Notes: a model not told the origin generated them from the letters alone. Shown: positions 53,627 through 63,403, counted from the stretch's first letter. The stretch: DNA of 64,000 nt from Flavobacterium jejuense (GCF_006491595.2 NZ_VEVQ02000015.1:1-64000); one strand, 5' to 3'. Made by a program: numbers and translations.

Positions 53627-54286
53627 ATGCTAGAAAATTTAAGATATATCCCAGGTCTTTTTGCTTTTATAACAACTATTATAGGTTTACTAAATTGGTC
53701 TAAATTACCCAATTACAAATCTAAATTGTTTTTATTATCAGTAATATTATCCGTATTTACAGAAATTTCAGCAATATACTTTCCTAAATGGACTGGTCTA
53801 CAAAACTACTTTATCTATGATATTTATACACTAATATTATTTTTAATTTATTATTTCATTTTATCTAGCATAATGAGAAAATATACCAATAAAATAATTG
53901 CTTTCGCTTTTATCATACTATACCTTATATCAACTATATTTAGTCTAATTTACAATCAAAATAAAATAGGTTTAGAAATTATCCCAGAAATTTATGCTTT
54001 AAGTGTACTGTTTCTTGTTATTTTATCGATATTATATTTAATTGAATTATTTAATTCTAGCAATATTCTAAATTATAAAAAATCAATCTTTTTTTGGTTT
54101 ATCCTAGGTTCACTCCTATTTCATGTTCCATTTCTACCTTTTATGTTAACCTTAAAATGGTGGTTTTTGGAATCTGAAACGTATGGTACTACAATTTATT
54201 GGATTATCATTATCATGCTTAATTTAATAATGAATAGTTGTTTCACAATAGGCTTTATATGGACAGAGAAAAAACACAATTATTAA
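53627..54286 (+). CDS. Seven-transmembrane protein, probable sensor partner of a kinase
   Basis: The 219 aa product has seven hydrophobic segments: FAFITTIIGLLNW, LFLLSVILSVFTEISAIYF, YFIYDIYTLILFLIYYFIL, IIAFAFIILYLISTIFSLI, IYALSVLFLVILSILYLIEL, FFWFILGSLLFHVPFLPFML and IYWIIIIMLNLIMNSCFTIG. No signal or enzymatic domain is seen. Its 3' end overlaps the histidine kinase gene by 28 bases (kinase ATG 54259), so the two are translationally coupled. It may sense a signal and act on the kinase, which has almost no input domain. No family recognised. Confidence 0.75.
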   Translation: MLENLRYIPGLFAFITTIIGLLNWSKLPNYKSKLFLLSVILSVFTEISAIYFPKWTGLQNYFIYDIYTLILFLIYYFILSSIMRKYTNKIIAFAFIILYLISTIFSLIYNQNKIGLEIIPEIYALSVLFLVILSILYLIELFNSSNILNYKKSIFFWFILGSLLFHVPFLPFMLTLKWWFLESETYGTTIYWIIIIMLNLIMNSCFTIGFIWTEKKHNY

Positions 54287-55065
54287 TTATCTTACTTAGT
54301 ATTGTATTTTTTACACTACTGATAGTCCTTTTTGTACTGTTTTTTTACTTTCAAAAGAAAAAAACACAGTTCTTAATAGACAAAATGGAATCTGAAATTC
54401 ATTTCCAATCTGAACTTATTAAAACAAGAGTAGAAATTAAAGACCAAACTTTAACCGAAATAAGTAAAGAACTTCATGACAATATAGGTCAAATTATATC
54501 TGTTGCAATTATGCAATTAAATATGTATTCCCAAAAAGAGGAAAGTATTTCTAAAATCGAATTAGATGAATTAAAAAGCATTATGGCTAAATCATTAGAT
54601 GAAATTCGAATTTTATCAAGAATTATTAATAAAGATAATCTAATAAATACTAACTTTATTGAATCTATTCAAAATGACTTTAAAAGAATTGAAAAATTAA
54701 AAAATATAACTTGTGATTTAGAAATTAATTGTGATTTTCCTAAAATAAATGTAGAACATGAATTAATTCTTTATCGCATATTTCAAGAGTCAATTCACAA
54801 TAGTTTAAAACATTCTTCGAGTAAAAAAATAGAAATGAGTATTGATTGTAAAGATAATTTTCTTACAATTATGCTAAAAGACTTTGGAATTGGCTTTGAT
54901 TCAAGCCAAAGTCACAAAGGCTTAGGTCTAAATAATATTAAATTTAGAGCTAAATTAATAGGCGCAAAATTAGCTTTAAATTCCAATGAAAAAGGAACTG
55001 AAATATTCCTAAAATACAACTTAAACAAACAAGATGAAAACAAAGAAAAAAGTAATAATAATTGA
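54259..55065 (+). CDS. Sensor histidine kinase, HisKA_3 type
   Basis: I start at ATG 54259 (MDREKTQLLIILLSIVFFTL), 268 aa. One membrane helix (about 6-31) is followed at once by the dimerisation domain, with the phospho-acceptor His73 in SKELHDNIGQIISVA, then a HATPase domain (YRIFQESIHNSLKH, N box; LKDFGIGFD, G1; HKGLGLNN, G2). There is no extracytoplasmic sensor domain. It overlaps the response regulator gene by 32 bases. It is a NarX/DesK-type kinase for a LuxR-type regulator. Confidence 0.92.
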   Translation: MDREKTQLLIILLSIVFFTLLIVLFVLFFYFQKKKTQFLIDKMESEIHFQSELIKTRVEIKDQTLTEISKELHDNIGQIISVAIMQLNMYSQKEESISKIELDELKSIMAKSLDEIRILSRIINKDNLINTNFIESIQNDFKRIEKLKNITCDLEINCDFPKINVEHELILYRIFQESIHNSLKHSSSKKIEMSIDCKDNFLTIMLKDFGIGFDSSQSHKGLGLNNIKFRAKLIGAKLALNSNEKGTEIFLKYNLNKQDENKEKSNNN

Positions 55066-55687
55066 TGATCATTTATTGTTTTCTCAATCATTAAAATATT
55101 TAATTAATAGTTTTAGTGATTTTATAGTAGTTAACAATTATGAAAATGGAAAAGAGTTCATTGATAGTGTTCAGGCAAATAAAATTAACACAGATGAAAT
55201 AGAACTTGTATTACTTGATGTAAATATGCCAGTCTTAGATGGTTTAAAAACCATGGAATGGATTAAAAACAATAAAGAAGATTTAAAGGTAATTGCTTTA
55301 TCTGTGAATGACGATGAAGAAACGATCATTAAAATGATAAAAAATGGAGCTAAAGGCTATTTATTGAAAGATACTTCTCCTCAAATTTTTGAAGAAGCCT
55401 TAAAAACAGTTTCTGATAAAGGATTTTTCTTTACCGAATTAGTTTCTGGGCTTTTAGTTAATCGTTTAGATAATAATAATCAGAAACATGAATTAAAAGA
55501 TAAAGAAATTGTTTTTATAAAACATGCTTGTACCGAGAAAACTTATAAAGAAATAGCTGATGAAATGTGCCTAAGTCCAAAGACCATAGATGGATACAGA
55601 GAACATTTATTTTGCAAATTAGAAATAAAAACAAGAATAGGTTTAGTACTTTATGCAATTAAAAACAAAATTGTATGCATTGATTAA
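55034..55687 (+). CDS. NarL/LuxR-type response regulator
   Basis: The 217 aa product has a receiver domain (phospho-acceptor Asp62 in VLLDVNMPVLDG, acidic Asp11-Asp12, Lys in YLLKDTSPQ) and a C-terminal LuxR HTH (YKEIADEMCLSPKTIDGYREHL). It overlaps the kinase gene by 32 bases and is the DNA-binding output of the three-gene cassette. Its target is not visible; the next gene is convergent. Confidence 0.93.
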   Translation: MKTKKKVIIIDDHLLFSQSLKYLINSFSDFIVVNNYENGKEFIDSVQANKINTDEIELVLLDVNMPVLDGLKTMEWIKNNKEDLKVIALSVNDDEETIIKMIKNGAKGYLLKDTSPQIFEEALKTVSDKGFFFTELVSGLLVNRLDNNNQKHELKDKEIVFIKHACTEKTYKEIADEMCLSPKTIDGYREHLFCKLEIKTRIGLVLYAIKNKIVCID

Positions 55688-55695
55688 TTACACAA

Positions 55696-56148
55696 TCATT
55701 TATTAATTTGAATTCCAACACCTAAAATATTAGGTAAATATGCACCATTAAATTTGTTAGTAATAACAATTAAATAATTACCCTTTTCTAGAGGAACTTT
55801 ATTTTTAACGGTATAATACAAATCACAGATATCTCCTGAACAATCTGCTAAGTCTTTCCCTTCTTCATTTTTCAATTTTAAATTAATTGGAATTAACTCA
55901 GTATGACCATCAGGATAAGTAATTGCCATCTGCAAAGGAATTGAAGCAAATTGAAAATCATAGATATGACCTAAATGAAGAATTACATCTACAATTTCTT
56001 CCTTTTTCATGACAAAGGAAAATTCTTTACTATCATTAGAGTTCCATCTATTATTTTCTAAATTAGAATCAAATTCTTTATAAATACGATTCTTATCACA
56101 AGAAAGGAAAATACAAAAAACTCCAAGCAAACAATATTTAAATTTCAT
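55696..56148 (-). CDS. GldH-like gliding-motility lipoprotein
   Basis: The 150 aa product has a lipobox (VFCIFLSC, Cys at about residue 17) followed by DKNRIYKEFDS, a pattern of GldH proteins. The central strand-rich part (VDVILHLGHIYDFQFASIPL; AITYPDGHTELIPINL) and the end (GVGIQINK) also fit. GldH is a lipoprotein required for gliding and T9SS function in Flavobacterium johnsoniae. Identity is from pattern only, and it is a candidate or paralogue, not proven. It lies next to secDF. Confidence 0.7.
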   Translation of the reverse strand: MKFKYCLLGVFCIFLSCDKNRIYKEFDSNLENNRWNSNDSKEFSFVMKKEEIVDVILHLGHIYDFQFASIPLQMAITYPDGHTELIPINLKLKNEEGKDLADCSGDICDLYYTVKNKVPLEKGNYLIVITNKFNGAYLPNILGVGIQINK

Positions 56149-56252
56149 ATATACTCTTTTTAGTAATCAGTTAACACCTTTTCACACATTATATTTGCCT
56201 TAGCAAACTTTATTAATTGTAAATTTATACTATTTTGGTTACCTATAAATAT

Positions 56253-56281
56253 AAAAAAGACCTGATATACAGGTCTTTTTT
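56253..56281 (-). terminator. Terminator after secDF
   Basis: AAAAAAGACCTG / CAGGTCTTTTTT, a 12-bp perfect stem with a 5-base loop, 26 bases beyond the secDF stop. Confidence 0.85.
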
Positions 56282-56306
56282 ATATTTATATTGAAGTAAG
56301 ATTAAT

Positions 56307-59282
56307 TTAATCTTCTTTTTTAAATTCAGCCATTTTCTTAGCTTCTTTTTTACTCATTGTATCATTCATTACAGGAGTTGCTACAAATAATGAAGAATAA
56401 GTTCCTACTAAAATACCTACTAAAATAGCAAATACAAACCCTCTAATTGTCTCTCCTCCAAATATGAAGATGGCAACTAATACTACTAATGTAGTTGCAG
56501 AGGTATTAATTGTTCTACTTAAGGTAGAATTTAATGCCTTATTTACTAAAGCTTTAAAATCAGTAGATGAATTATAATCTAAATACTCTCTCACACGGTC
56601 AAATACAATTACGGTATCATTTAATGAATATCCAATAACAGTAAGAATTGCAGCTATAAAAGCTTGATCAATTTCCATGTTGAAAGGTAATATTGTATAG
56701 CAAAAAGAGAAAATTCCTAATACAATTATAACATCATGAGCAACAGCGACAACTGCACCAAGACCAAATTGCCATTTTCTAAACGAAATCATTAAGTAAA
56801 GGAAAACTACTAAAAGAGATCCTAAAACTGCCCATAAAGAGTTCGTTTTAATATCCTTAGAAATAGTTCCTGAAACTTTAGAAGAAGACATAATTCCTAC
56901 TTGCTTTCCTTCATAAAGGTTCACAAAATTATCATAAGTTAAGTCAGATGGAAGATATTTCTTTAAACCATTATAAAGTTTATCATTAACTTCTTTATCA
57001 ACTCCTTCACCTTCTTCATCTACTTTATATTTAGTTGTAATTTTCAACTGATTATCATTACCATATATTTTAGCTTCAGCACTTTCAAAAATAGCTACTA
57101 AATCTTTAGTAACATCTGGAGCAGAAACCGCTTTATCAAAACGTACTTGATAAGTTCTACCTCCAACAAAATCAACTCCATAATTTAAGCCTTTTGTAAC
57201 TAAAGAGAATAAACTTAAAGCAATTAAAATACCTGAAACAATATAAGCAATCTTTCTTTTTCCTAAGAAATCAAAGTTTAAGTTTTTAAACCAATTTTTA
57301 GTAATAGAAGTAGAGAAAGCAATTTTTTCATTTCTTGATAAACTCCAATCTAAGAATATTCTTGTTATAAATACTGCAGTTACTAATGAAGTTAGAATAC
57401 CAATTAATAAAGTAGTTGCGAAACCTTTAATTGGTCCTGTTCCTAATAAGAATAAAATTAATGCTGTAATAAATGTAGTAACGTTGGCATCAACAATTGA
57501 TGACATCGCACCTTTCCATGTATAAGCATAATTTACAGCCTCTTCAACAGTTCTACCAGAATCCAATTCTTCCTTAGCTCTTTCGTAAATAATTACGTTG
57601 GCATCTACTGCCATACCTATAGTTAAAACAATACCAGCAATACCAGGTAAAGTTAATACAGCACCAAAACTTGCTAAAGCACCAAATATGAATAAAATAT
57701 TTACCAATAAGGCTAAGTTAGCATAGAAACCAGCTTTACCATAATAAACTACCATCCACAATAAAACTAACGAGAAACCAATAATAAAAGATAAAAATCC
57801 ATTATCAACCGCTTCTTTCCCTAATGATGGTCCAACAACTTCAGATTGAACGATACTTGCTTCAGCAGGTAATTTACCAGCTCTTAAAACGTTAGCTAAA
57901 TCTTTAGTTTCTGTTACTGTAAAACTACCAGAAATTTCAGAACGGCCACCAGTAATTGCGCCTTTACTTACACCAGGTGCAGAATAAACAATATTATCAA
58001 GTACAATTGCAATTGCATTACCTTGTTGTGATACTTTTCCAGTTAATTTCTCCCATTCTCTTGAACCAGTACCATCCATTTGCATAGAAACAGCAGGTTT
58101 ACCTAACTGATCAAAAGTATCAGTTGCATCAACAATAACACCTCCACTAATAGGAGCCTTACCATCTTTACCAGTTCTCTTTAAAGCATATAATTCAACA
58201 ATTCCAGGTGTTTTTTCGTTTTCTTTACCCCATACAAATTTCACATTTGCAATAGCATTTGGCAAAGTTCTTTTAACGTCTTTTCTTCTTAAATATTTAC
58301 CTATTGTTTCTGTATCAGCCACTTTAGCATACCCTAAAACAGAATACCCTTGTTGTTGTGTAATTTGTAATTTATCAAATAAAGGATTTATTTGAACTGC
58401 AGTAGTATCTGCTTCATCTGTCAATAAAGCATCTAGATCTGTAGCTGTAGAATCTTTTTCAGTTGAATCCTTTACAACCTCATTTACTTCTTTTTTAGCT
58501 ACTTCAGTTTTTTTCAATACTTCATTAGCAGAAATTAAATAATTAGCTACTTCTTCAATTTTATAAGTTTCCCAAAATTCTAATTTAGCAGTTCCTTGTA
58601 ATAATTTCTTAATACGGTCTACATCTTTAGCTCCAGGAAGTTCTACTAAAATTCTTCCAGAGTTACCTAACATTTGAATGTTTGGTTGTGTAACACCAAA
58701 TTGGTCAATACGTTTTCTTAATACACCAAAAGCACTCTCAACAGATTCAATTACTTTTTGTTTGATAATTGGCTCTACTTGAGCATTAGTCATATTTAGC
58801 TCAATAACTTGATCTAAATTTCTATTTCTGAAAACATCTACATTAGATAATTGAAGATTTGCCTTATTTGCTGCTTCAAAAAAAGCATCAATATAATCTT
58901 GGTTTCCTTGTTGGTTCTTCTTCGCATCTTCCAGTGCTTTTAAGAAACCAGGATTTTTAGACTCATTTGCTAAACCAAACAAAATATCTTTAACTGATAT
59001 TTGAAGAATTACGTTAAGTCCACCTTCAAGGTCAAGACCTTTGTTGATTTGATTGTTTCTTACTTCATCATACGTATTCCAAAGAAATACTTTTTCTTTA
59101 CTTTTTGCTAAAGAATCTAGATAAGATACTTCTTTTTGAGTTTGAATTTCTTTTGGAAATTTACCTGCGAAAACCTTTGCATCTTTCTCAATTCCATTTG
59201 CTACGAATGTAAATGATAATTGATAAACACATACCAAAGCAAAGATAATTGCGAAAAATTTAATTAGTCCTTTATTCTGCAT
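56307..59282 (-). CDS. secDF: SecDF fusion, protein translocase subunit
   Basis: Uses the proton-motive force to aid the late stage of Sec export. The 991 aa protein fuses SecD (residues about 1-640, with DLEGGLNVILQ, periplasmic domain, and GFSLVLLWMVVYY) to SecF (about 680-990, with GVDFVGGRTYQVRF, GYSLNDTVIVFDRVREYL and the closing membrane helices). Both halves carry the RND-type helix bundles. A long acidic insert (EVVKDSTEKDSTATDLD) sits in the SecD periplasmic region. SecDF fusion is normal in Bacteroidota. A strong promoter and terminator bracket the gene. Confidence 0.97.
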   Translation of the reverse strand: MQNKGLIKFFAIIFALVCVYQLSFTFVANGIEKDAKVFAGKFPKEIQTQKEVSYLDSLAKSKEKVFLWNTYDEVRNNQINKGLDLEGGLNVILQISVKDILFGLANESKNPGFLKALEDAKKNQQGNQDYIDAFFEAANKANLQLSNVDVFRNRNLDQVIELNMTNAQVEPIIKQKVIESVESAFGVLRKRIDQFGVTQPNIQMLGNSGRILVELPGAKDVDRIKKLLQGTAKLEFWETYKIEEVANYLISANEVLKKTEVAKKEVNEVVKDSTEKDSTATDLDALLTDEADTTAVQINPLFDKLQITQQQGYSVLGYAKVADTETIGKYLRRKDVKRTLPNAIANVKFVWGKENEKTPGIVELYALKRTGKDGKAPISGGVIVDATDTFDQLGKPAVSMQMDGTGSREWEKLTGKVSQQGNAIAIVLDNIVYSAPGVSKGAITGGRSEISGSFTVTETKDLANVLRAGKLPAEASIVQSEVVGPSLGKEAVDNGFLSFIIGFSLVLLWMVVYYGKAGFYANLALLVNILFIFGALASFGAVLTLPGIAGIVLTIGMAVDANVIIYERAKEELDSGRTVEEAVNYAYTWKGAMSSIVDANVTTFITALILFLLGTGPIKGFATTLLIGILTSLVTAVFITRIFLDWSLSRNEKIAFSTSITKNWFKNLNFDFLGKRKIAYIVSGILIALSLFSLVTKGLNYGVDFVGGRTYQVRFDKAVSAPDVTKDLVAIFESAEAKIYGNDNQLKITTKYKVDEEGEGVDKEVNDKLYNGLKKYLPSDLTYDNFVNLYEGKQVGIMSSSKVSGTISKDIKTNSLWAVLGSLLVVFLYLMISFRKWQFGLGAVVAVAHDVIIVLGIFSFCYTILPFNMEIDQAFIAAILTVIGYSLNDTVIVFDRVREYLDYNSSTDFKALVNKALNSTLSRTINTSATTLVVLVAIFIFGGETIRGFVFAILVGILVGTYSSLFVATPVMNDTMSKKEAKKMAEFKKED

Positions 59283-59323
59283 TACTACTAAAATTAATTA
59301 TTCTTTATTTTTATAAAAACGGA

Positions 59324-59354
59324 CAAATATATAATTTACAATAGGATTAACCAA
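59324..59354 (-). promoter_or_regulatory. Promoter of secDF (-33 TTG, 20 bp, -7 TATATTTG)
   Basis: On the minus strand: TTG at 59354-59352, 20 bases, then TATATTTG at 59331-59324, 42 bases before ATG 59282. Both elements match the Bacteroidota consensus. Confidence 0.7.
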
Positions 59355-59414
59355 TTTTATTTCTTAATTAAATTGGTTTTTATTAATATTTCCTTTTTGA
59401 TAACTACATATAAA

Positions 59415-59442
59415 AAAACTGCCAAATCAAAATGACAGTTTT
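59415..59442 (-). terminator. Terminator after mdh
   Basis: Minus-strand AAAACTGTCA pairs with TGGCAGTTTT (one mismatch), followed by TTTTTTA. It lies 20 bases past the mdh stop. Confidence 0.75.
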
Positions 59443-59462
59443 ATTATCTGATTATGATACTA

Positions 59463-60395
59463 TTACAATACCGATTTTAAATCTGCATTCATGTTTCGAA
59501 CAGCTTCTGCACTTTTAGCAAATAATGCTTTTTCTGTATCATTTAACTTAATATCTACGATTTCTTCTACTCCATTTTTACCAATTATACATGGAACACC
59601 TATACAAATATCATTTTGACCGTACTCTCCTTCTAGCATTACTGAACAAGGAATCATTCTTTTTTGGTCATTCAAAATACTATCCACCAAATAAGCTACA
59701 GAAGCTCCTGGAGCGTACCAAGCAGAAGTTCCCAACAAACCAGTTAACGTAGCACCTCCAACCATAGTTGAAGCAGCTACTTTATCCATTTCTTCTTGAG
59801 ACAAAAAATTAGCAACAGGTGAGCCATTATAAGAAGCCAAACGTGTTAACGGAATCATAGTAGTGTCTCCATGACCACCGATTACCATTCCTTGAACGTC
59901 ATTTCCTGGTTTTTGTAAAGCTTGCGATAAGAAATATTTAAAACGAGAGCTATCTAAAGCTCCACCCATTCCTATTACTCTATTTTTTGGTAATCCAGTT
60001 GCTTTCAATGTCAAATAAGTCATTGTATCCATAGGATTAGAAACGACAACAATAATTGCATCAGGTGAATGTGTTAATACATTATCTGCAACAGACTTAA
60101 CAATTCCTGCATTAATACCTATTAATTCTTCTCGAGTCATACCTGGTTTTCTTGGAATTCCCGATGTAATAACTACTACATCACTTCCAGCAGTTTTAGA
60201 ATAATCATTTGTACTACCTGAAACTTTTGTATTAAATACTGTAGTAGTAGCACATTGCATAATATCCATTGCTTTCCCTTCTGCGAAGCCTTCTTTGATA
60301 TCTAATAATACTACTTCACTTGCAATTCCTCTGTACGAAATAACATCTGCACATGTTGCACCAACGTTACCCGCTCCCACTATTGTTACTTTCAT
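59463..60395 (-). CDS. mdh: Malate dehydrogenase, LDH-like type
   Basis: Oxidises malate to oxaloacetate with NAD+ in the TCA cycle. The 310 aa product has the Rossmann GAGNVGATCADV, the substrate-binding region (IPRKPGMTREELIGIN), the catalytic His in GGHGDTTMIPLTR, and the Arg/Asn loop VVSNPMDTMTY. It follows the DUF6588-like gene by 25 bases, so gyrB, that gene and mdh form a unit on the minus strand. fumC, the preceding TCA enzyme, is elsewhere in this window. Confidence 0.96.
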   Translation of the reverse strand: MKVTIVGAGNVGATCADVISYRGIASEVVLLDIKEGFAEGKAMDIMQCATTTVFNTKVSGSTNDYSKTAGSDVVVITSGIPRKPGMTREELIGINAGIVKSVADNVLTHSPDAIIVVVSNPMDTMTYLTLKATGLPKNRVIGMGGALDSSRFKYFLSQALQKPGNDVQGMVIGGHGDTTMIPLTRLASYNGSPVANFLSQEEMDKVAASTMVGGATLTGLLGTSAWYAPGASVAYLVDSILNDQKRMIPCSVMLEGEYGQNDICIGVPCIIGKNGVEEIVDIKLNDTEKALFAKSAEAVRNMNADLKSVL

Positions 60396-60420
60396 TTTAT
60401 TGTTTTTGATTATTTATATG

Positions 60421-61419
60421 TTAAAATTGATATTGTACTCCTAAATTGAGATTCGCAAATTTACCAAAAGCAAATGAACTTTGCAATGCTAATTTATCTA
60501 TATGATAGACTCCTGTGATTTCAAAAATACAATTCGTTTTATCTTTTGCTATTCGAGTCAATAAATTATTAATAACATCTTGCACTGGAATTAATCCCTC
60601 TATACTTCCTTTAGGACCATTTACCAAATATTCAAACCTACTGTTATTTAATATAAAATTTCCATTTAAATCAAATTTTTTAAACTCTTTAGACATTAAA
60701 AAATTAAAATGCCAAGTATCAACTAATCCATTTATTCTATTAATACCTAAATTCCCATAAGAAGTATTCACATCTAAGAAATCAAAACTTATATCTTCTT
60801 TTGAATAAATAGTAGCTATGGCTAAATGAATTTTTCTGGCTTCCCAATTTGAAAAATGTTGACTAATATTATATTTTAATCCTGCACCATAAACCTGATA
60901 ATCCCCTTTTTTAAGTTTCGTTTTTGTGGAATACCTTCCGATAAATTCAAATCCATACGGCAATTCTAAACTTACTTGTAAATAAGGATAAATTACTGTT
61001 TCCTGATTAATTCCTTGTGGTGTTTCAAATCGCACTTGTTCTCCTCCTATTTCTCCTATCAAGTAAATTTGATCATTATTTCCTAATGCTGAAGGCACTG
61101 TTGCTGAAGTTGAACCTTCAACTTCAAAAAACTGAAAATCAGAATTCTTAATTTGAAAATTTCTATTTTTTTTAGGTACAAAAAAAACATTGGTATGAAT
61201 ACCTAAAGTAAAATCCCATTTCTCTTTCTTTTTTGGAGACAGAATCCAACCAGATGACGATTGATAAACAGCTGCATCTGTTATAGGAATTATATATCTT
61301 TCAGAATACAAAAGGGCATCTGATAGCAGATACCCTATTTGTTCAAAATCATTAGATGTTTGTGCATTTAACTTTAAAAAAAATAAAAAAACAGCAAAAC
61401 ATTTAAGCGTATTTTTCAT
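60421..61419 (-). CDS. DUF6588-like outer-membrane protein
   Basis: The 332 aa product has a signal peptide (MKNTLKCFAVFLFFLKLNAQ), and its strands (WDFTLGIHTNVFFVPKK; YPYLQVSLELPYGFEFIGRY; GAGLKYNISQHF; ANLNLGVQYQF) give a barrel-like pattern with a terminal Phe. It recalls the DUF6588 family from memory. Its ATG follows the gyrB TAA directly (TAAATG), so it is co-transcribed and probably translationally coupled with gyrB. Function unknown. Confidence 0.78.
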   Translation of the reverse strand: MKNTLKCFAVFLFFLKLNAQTSNDFEQIGYLLSDALLYSERYIIPITDAAVYQSSSGWILSPKKKEKWDFTLGIHTNVFFVPKKNRNFQIKNSDFQFFEVEGSTSATVPSALGNNDQIYLIGEIGGEQVRFETPQGINQETVIYPYLQVSLELPYGFEFIGRYSTKTKLKKGDYQVYGAGLKYNISQHFSNWEARKIHLAIATIYSKEDISFDFLDVNTSYGNLGINRINGLVDTWHFNFLMSKEFKKFDLNGNFILNNSRFEYLVNGPKGSIEGLIPVQDVINNLLTRIAKDKTNCIFEITGVYHIDKLALQSSFAFGKFANLNLGVQYQF

Positions 61420-63360
61420 TTATACGTCAATTTTTGCATAAACAGCATTCTTCTCAATAAATTCTCTACGAGGTGGAACCTCATCACCCATTAACATTGA
61501 GAAAACTCTATCTGCTTCAGACAAACTATCAATAGTAATTTGACGTAATGTTCTAAAATCTGGATTTAAGGTAGTGTCCCATAATTGCTCCGCATTCATC
61601 TCTCCAAGACCTTTATAGCGCTGAATATTTACACCGCCACCCATTTGTAAGGCTATTTTATCACGTTGATCATCATTCCAAGCATATTCTTTTTTGTTTC
61701 CTTTTTTAACTAAATATAATGGAGGTGCAGCAATATAAACATGACCACCTTCAATTAATTCTTTCATAAATCTAAAGAAAAACGTTAAAATAAGTGTAGA
61801 AATATGAGAACCATCGACATCGGCATCACACATAATAACTACTTTGTGGTATCTTAACTTTGAAAGATTTAAGGCTTTACTGTCTTCCTCTGTACCAACT
61901 GTAACACCTAATGCAGTAAATATATTTCGAATCTCTTCGTTTTCAAATACTTTATGTTGCATTGCTTTTTCTACATTCAAAATCTTACCTCTTAATGGCA
62001 AAATAGCTTGAAACATTCTATCTCTACCTTGTTTAGCGGTTCCACCTGCAGAATCTCCCTCGACAAGAAAAATTTCACACTTGTGTGGATCTTGTTCCGA
62101 ACAGTCCGATAATTTTCCTGGCAAACCTCCACCACCCATAACGGTTTTACGTTGTACCATCTCTCTAGCTTTCTTAGCTGCATGACGTGCTTGTGCTGCT
62201 AAAATCACTTTTTGAACTATAATCTTAGCATCATTTGGATTTTCTTCCAAATAATTTTCTAGCATTTCTGCTACTGCCTGAGAAACAGGAGAAACTACTT
62301 CTCTATTTCCTAATTTTGTTTTAGTTTGTCCTTCAAATTGAGGCTCTTGTATTTTTACAGAAATAATTGCTGTTAAACCTTCACGAAAATCATCACCAGA
62401 AATTTCAAATTTCAACTTGTCTAATAGACCAGAGGCATCAGCATATTTTTTCAATGTTCTTGTTAATCCCATTCGGAAACCTTGTAAATGTGTCCCTCCT
62501 TCATGAGTATTAATATTATTTACATATGAAAAGATATTCTCATTATAACTTTCATTATAAATTAAAGCAACTTCAACTGGAATTCCGTCTTTTTCATTCT
62601 CCATGCTAATAACATGACTAATGATTGGAACACGACTTCCATCTAAAAATCGAACAAACTCTTTTAAACCTTCTTTAGAATGAAATATTTCAGATATAAA
62701 ATTACCATCTTTATCTAAATTTCTTTTATCTGTTAAAGTAATTGTAATGCCTTTATTTAAGAATGACAACTCTCGCATACGAGCTGCTAAAGTATCGTAA
62801 CTGTATTCTAATGTTTGTGTAAAAATAGTTCCATCAGGCTTAAAGGTAACCATTGTACCTCTCTTATCTGTTGTTCCAATCTGTTTTACAGGATATAAAG
62901 ACTTTCCTTTTTCATATTCTTGCTCGTAAATTTTACCCTCTCTAAAAACAGTTGCTGTTAAATGATCTGATAATGCATTTACACACGAAACACCAACTCC
63001 ATGAAGTCCACCAGAAACTTTATATGAATCTTTATCAAATTTTCCTCCTGCTCCAATTTTAGTCATAACAACCTCTAAAGCAGAAATACCTTCTTTTTTG
63101 TGTATATCTACTGGAATACCACGACCATTATCTTCTACAGAGACAGAATTATCTTCATTTATAAATACTGATATAGTATCACAATGTCCAGCTAAAGCCT
63201 CATCAATTGAGTTATCAACAACCTCATATACTAAATGATGCAAACCTCTTGTTCCAGTATCTCCAATATACATGGATGGTCGCATTCTAACATGCTCCAT
63301 TCCTTCTAAAGCCTGAATACTGTCGGCTGAATAATTGTTTTTCTTAATTTCTTCACTCAT
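61420..63360 (-). CDS. gyrB: DNA gyrase subunit B
   Basis: ATPase and TOPRIM subunit of DNA gyrase, introducing negative supercoils with GyrA. The 646 aa product shows the GHKL ATP site (VVDNSIDEALAG; EDNGRGIPVD; GLHGVGVSCVNAL), the transducer region, and the TOPRIM motifs (EGDSAGGTAKQGRDR; DADVDGSHI), followed by the C-terminal RYKGLGEMNAEQLW. The length is typical of the shorter GyrB (about 640 aa). It is first of the gyrB-DUF6588-mdh unit and has its own -7 box. Confidence 0.97.
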   Translation of the reverse strand: MSEEIKKNNYSADSIQALEGMEHVRMRPSMYIGDTGTRGLHHLVYEVVDNSIDEALAGHCDTISVFINEDNSVSVEDNGRGIPVDIHKKEGISALEVVMTKIGAGGKFDKDSYKVSGGLHGVGVSCVNALSDHLTATVFREGKIYEQEYEKGKSLYPVKQIGTTDKRGTMVTFKPDGTIFTQTLEYSYDTLAARMRELSFLNKGITITLTDKRNLDKDGNFISEIFHSKEGLKEFVRFLDGSRVPIISHVISMENEKDGIPVEVALIYNESYNENIFSYVNNINTHEGGTHLQGFRMGLTRTLKKYADASGLLDKLKFEISGDDFREGLTAIISVKIQEPQFEGQTKTKLGNREVVSPVSQAVAEMLENYLEENPNDAKIIVQKVILAAQARHAAKKAREMVQRKTVMGGGGLPGKLSDCSEQDPHKCEIFLVEGDSAGGTAKQGRDRMFQAILPLRGKILNVEKAMQHKVFENEEIRNIFTALGVTVGTEEDSKALNLSKLRYHKVVIMCDADVDGSHISTLILTFFFRFMKELIEGGHVYIAAPPLYLVKKGNKKEYAWNDDQRDKIALQMGGGVNIQRYKGLGEMNAEQLWDTTLNPDFRTLRQITIDSLSEADRVFSMLMGDEVPPRREFIEKNAVYAKIDV

Positions 63361-63395
63361 ATTTTAATTCTTAAAAACTCATTATGTTTAACAGA

Positions 63396-63403
63396 CAAAT
63401 ATA
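63396..63403 (-). promoter_or_regulatory. -7 promoter box of gyrB
   Basis: Minus-strand TATATTTG (TAnnTTTG) lies 36 bases before the gyrB ATG. The -33 match is weak. Confidence 0.55.
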
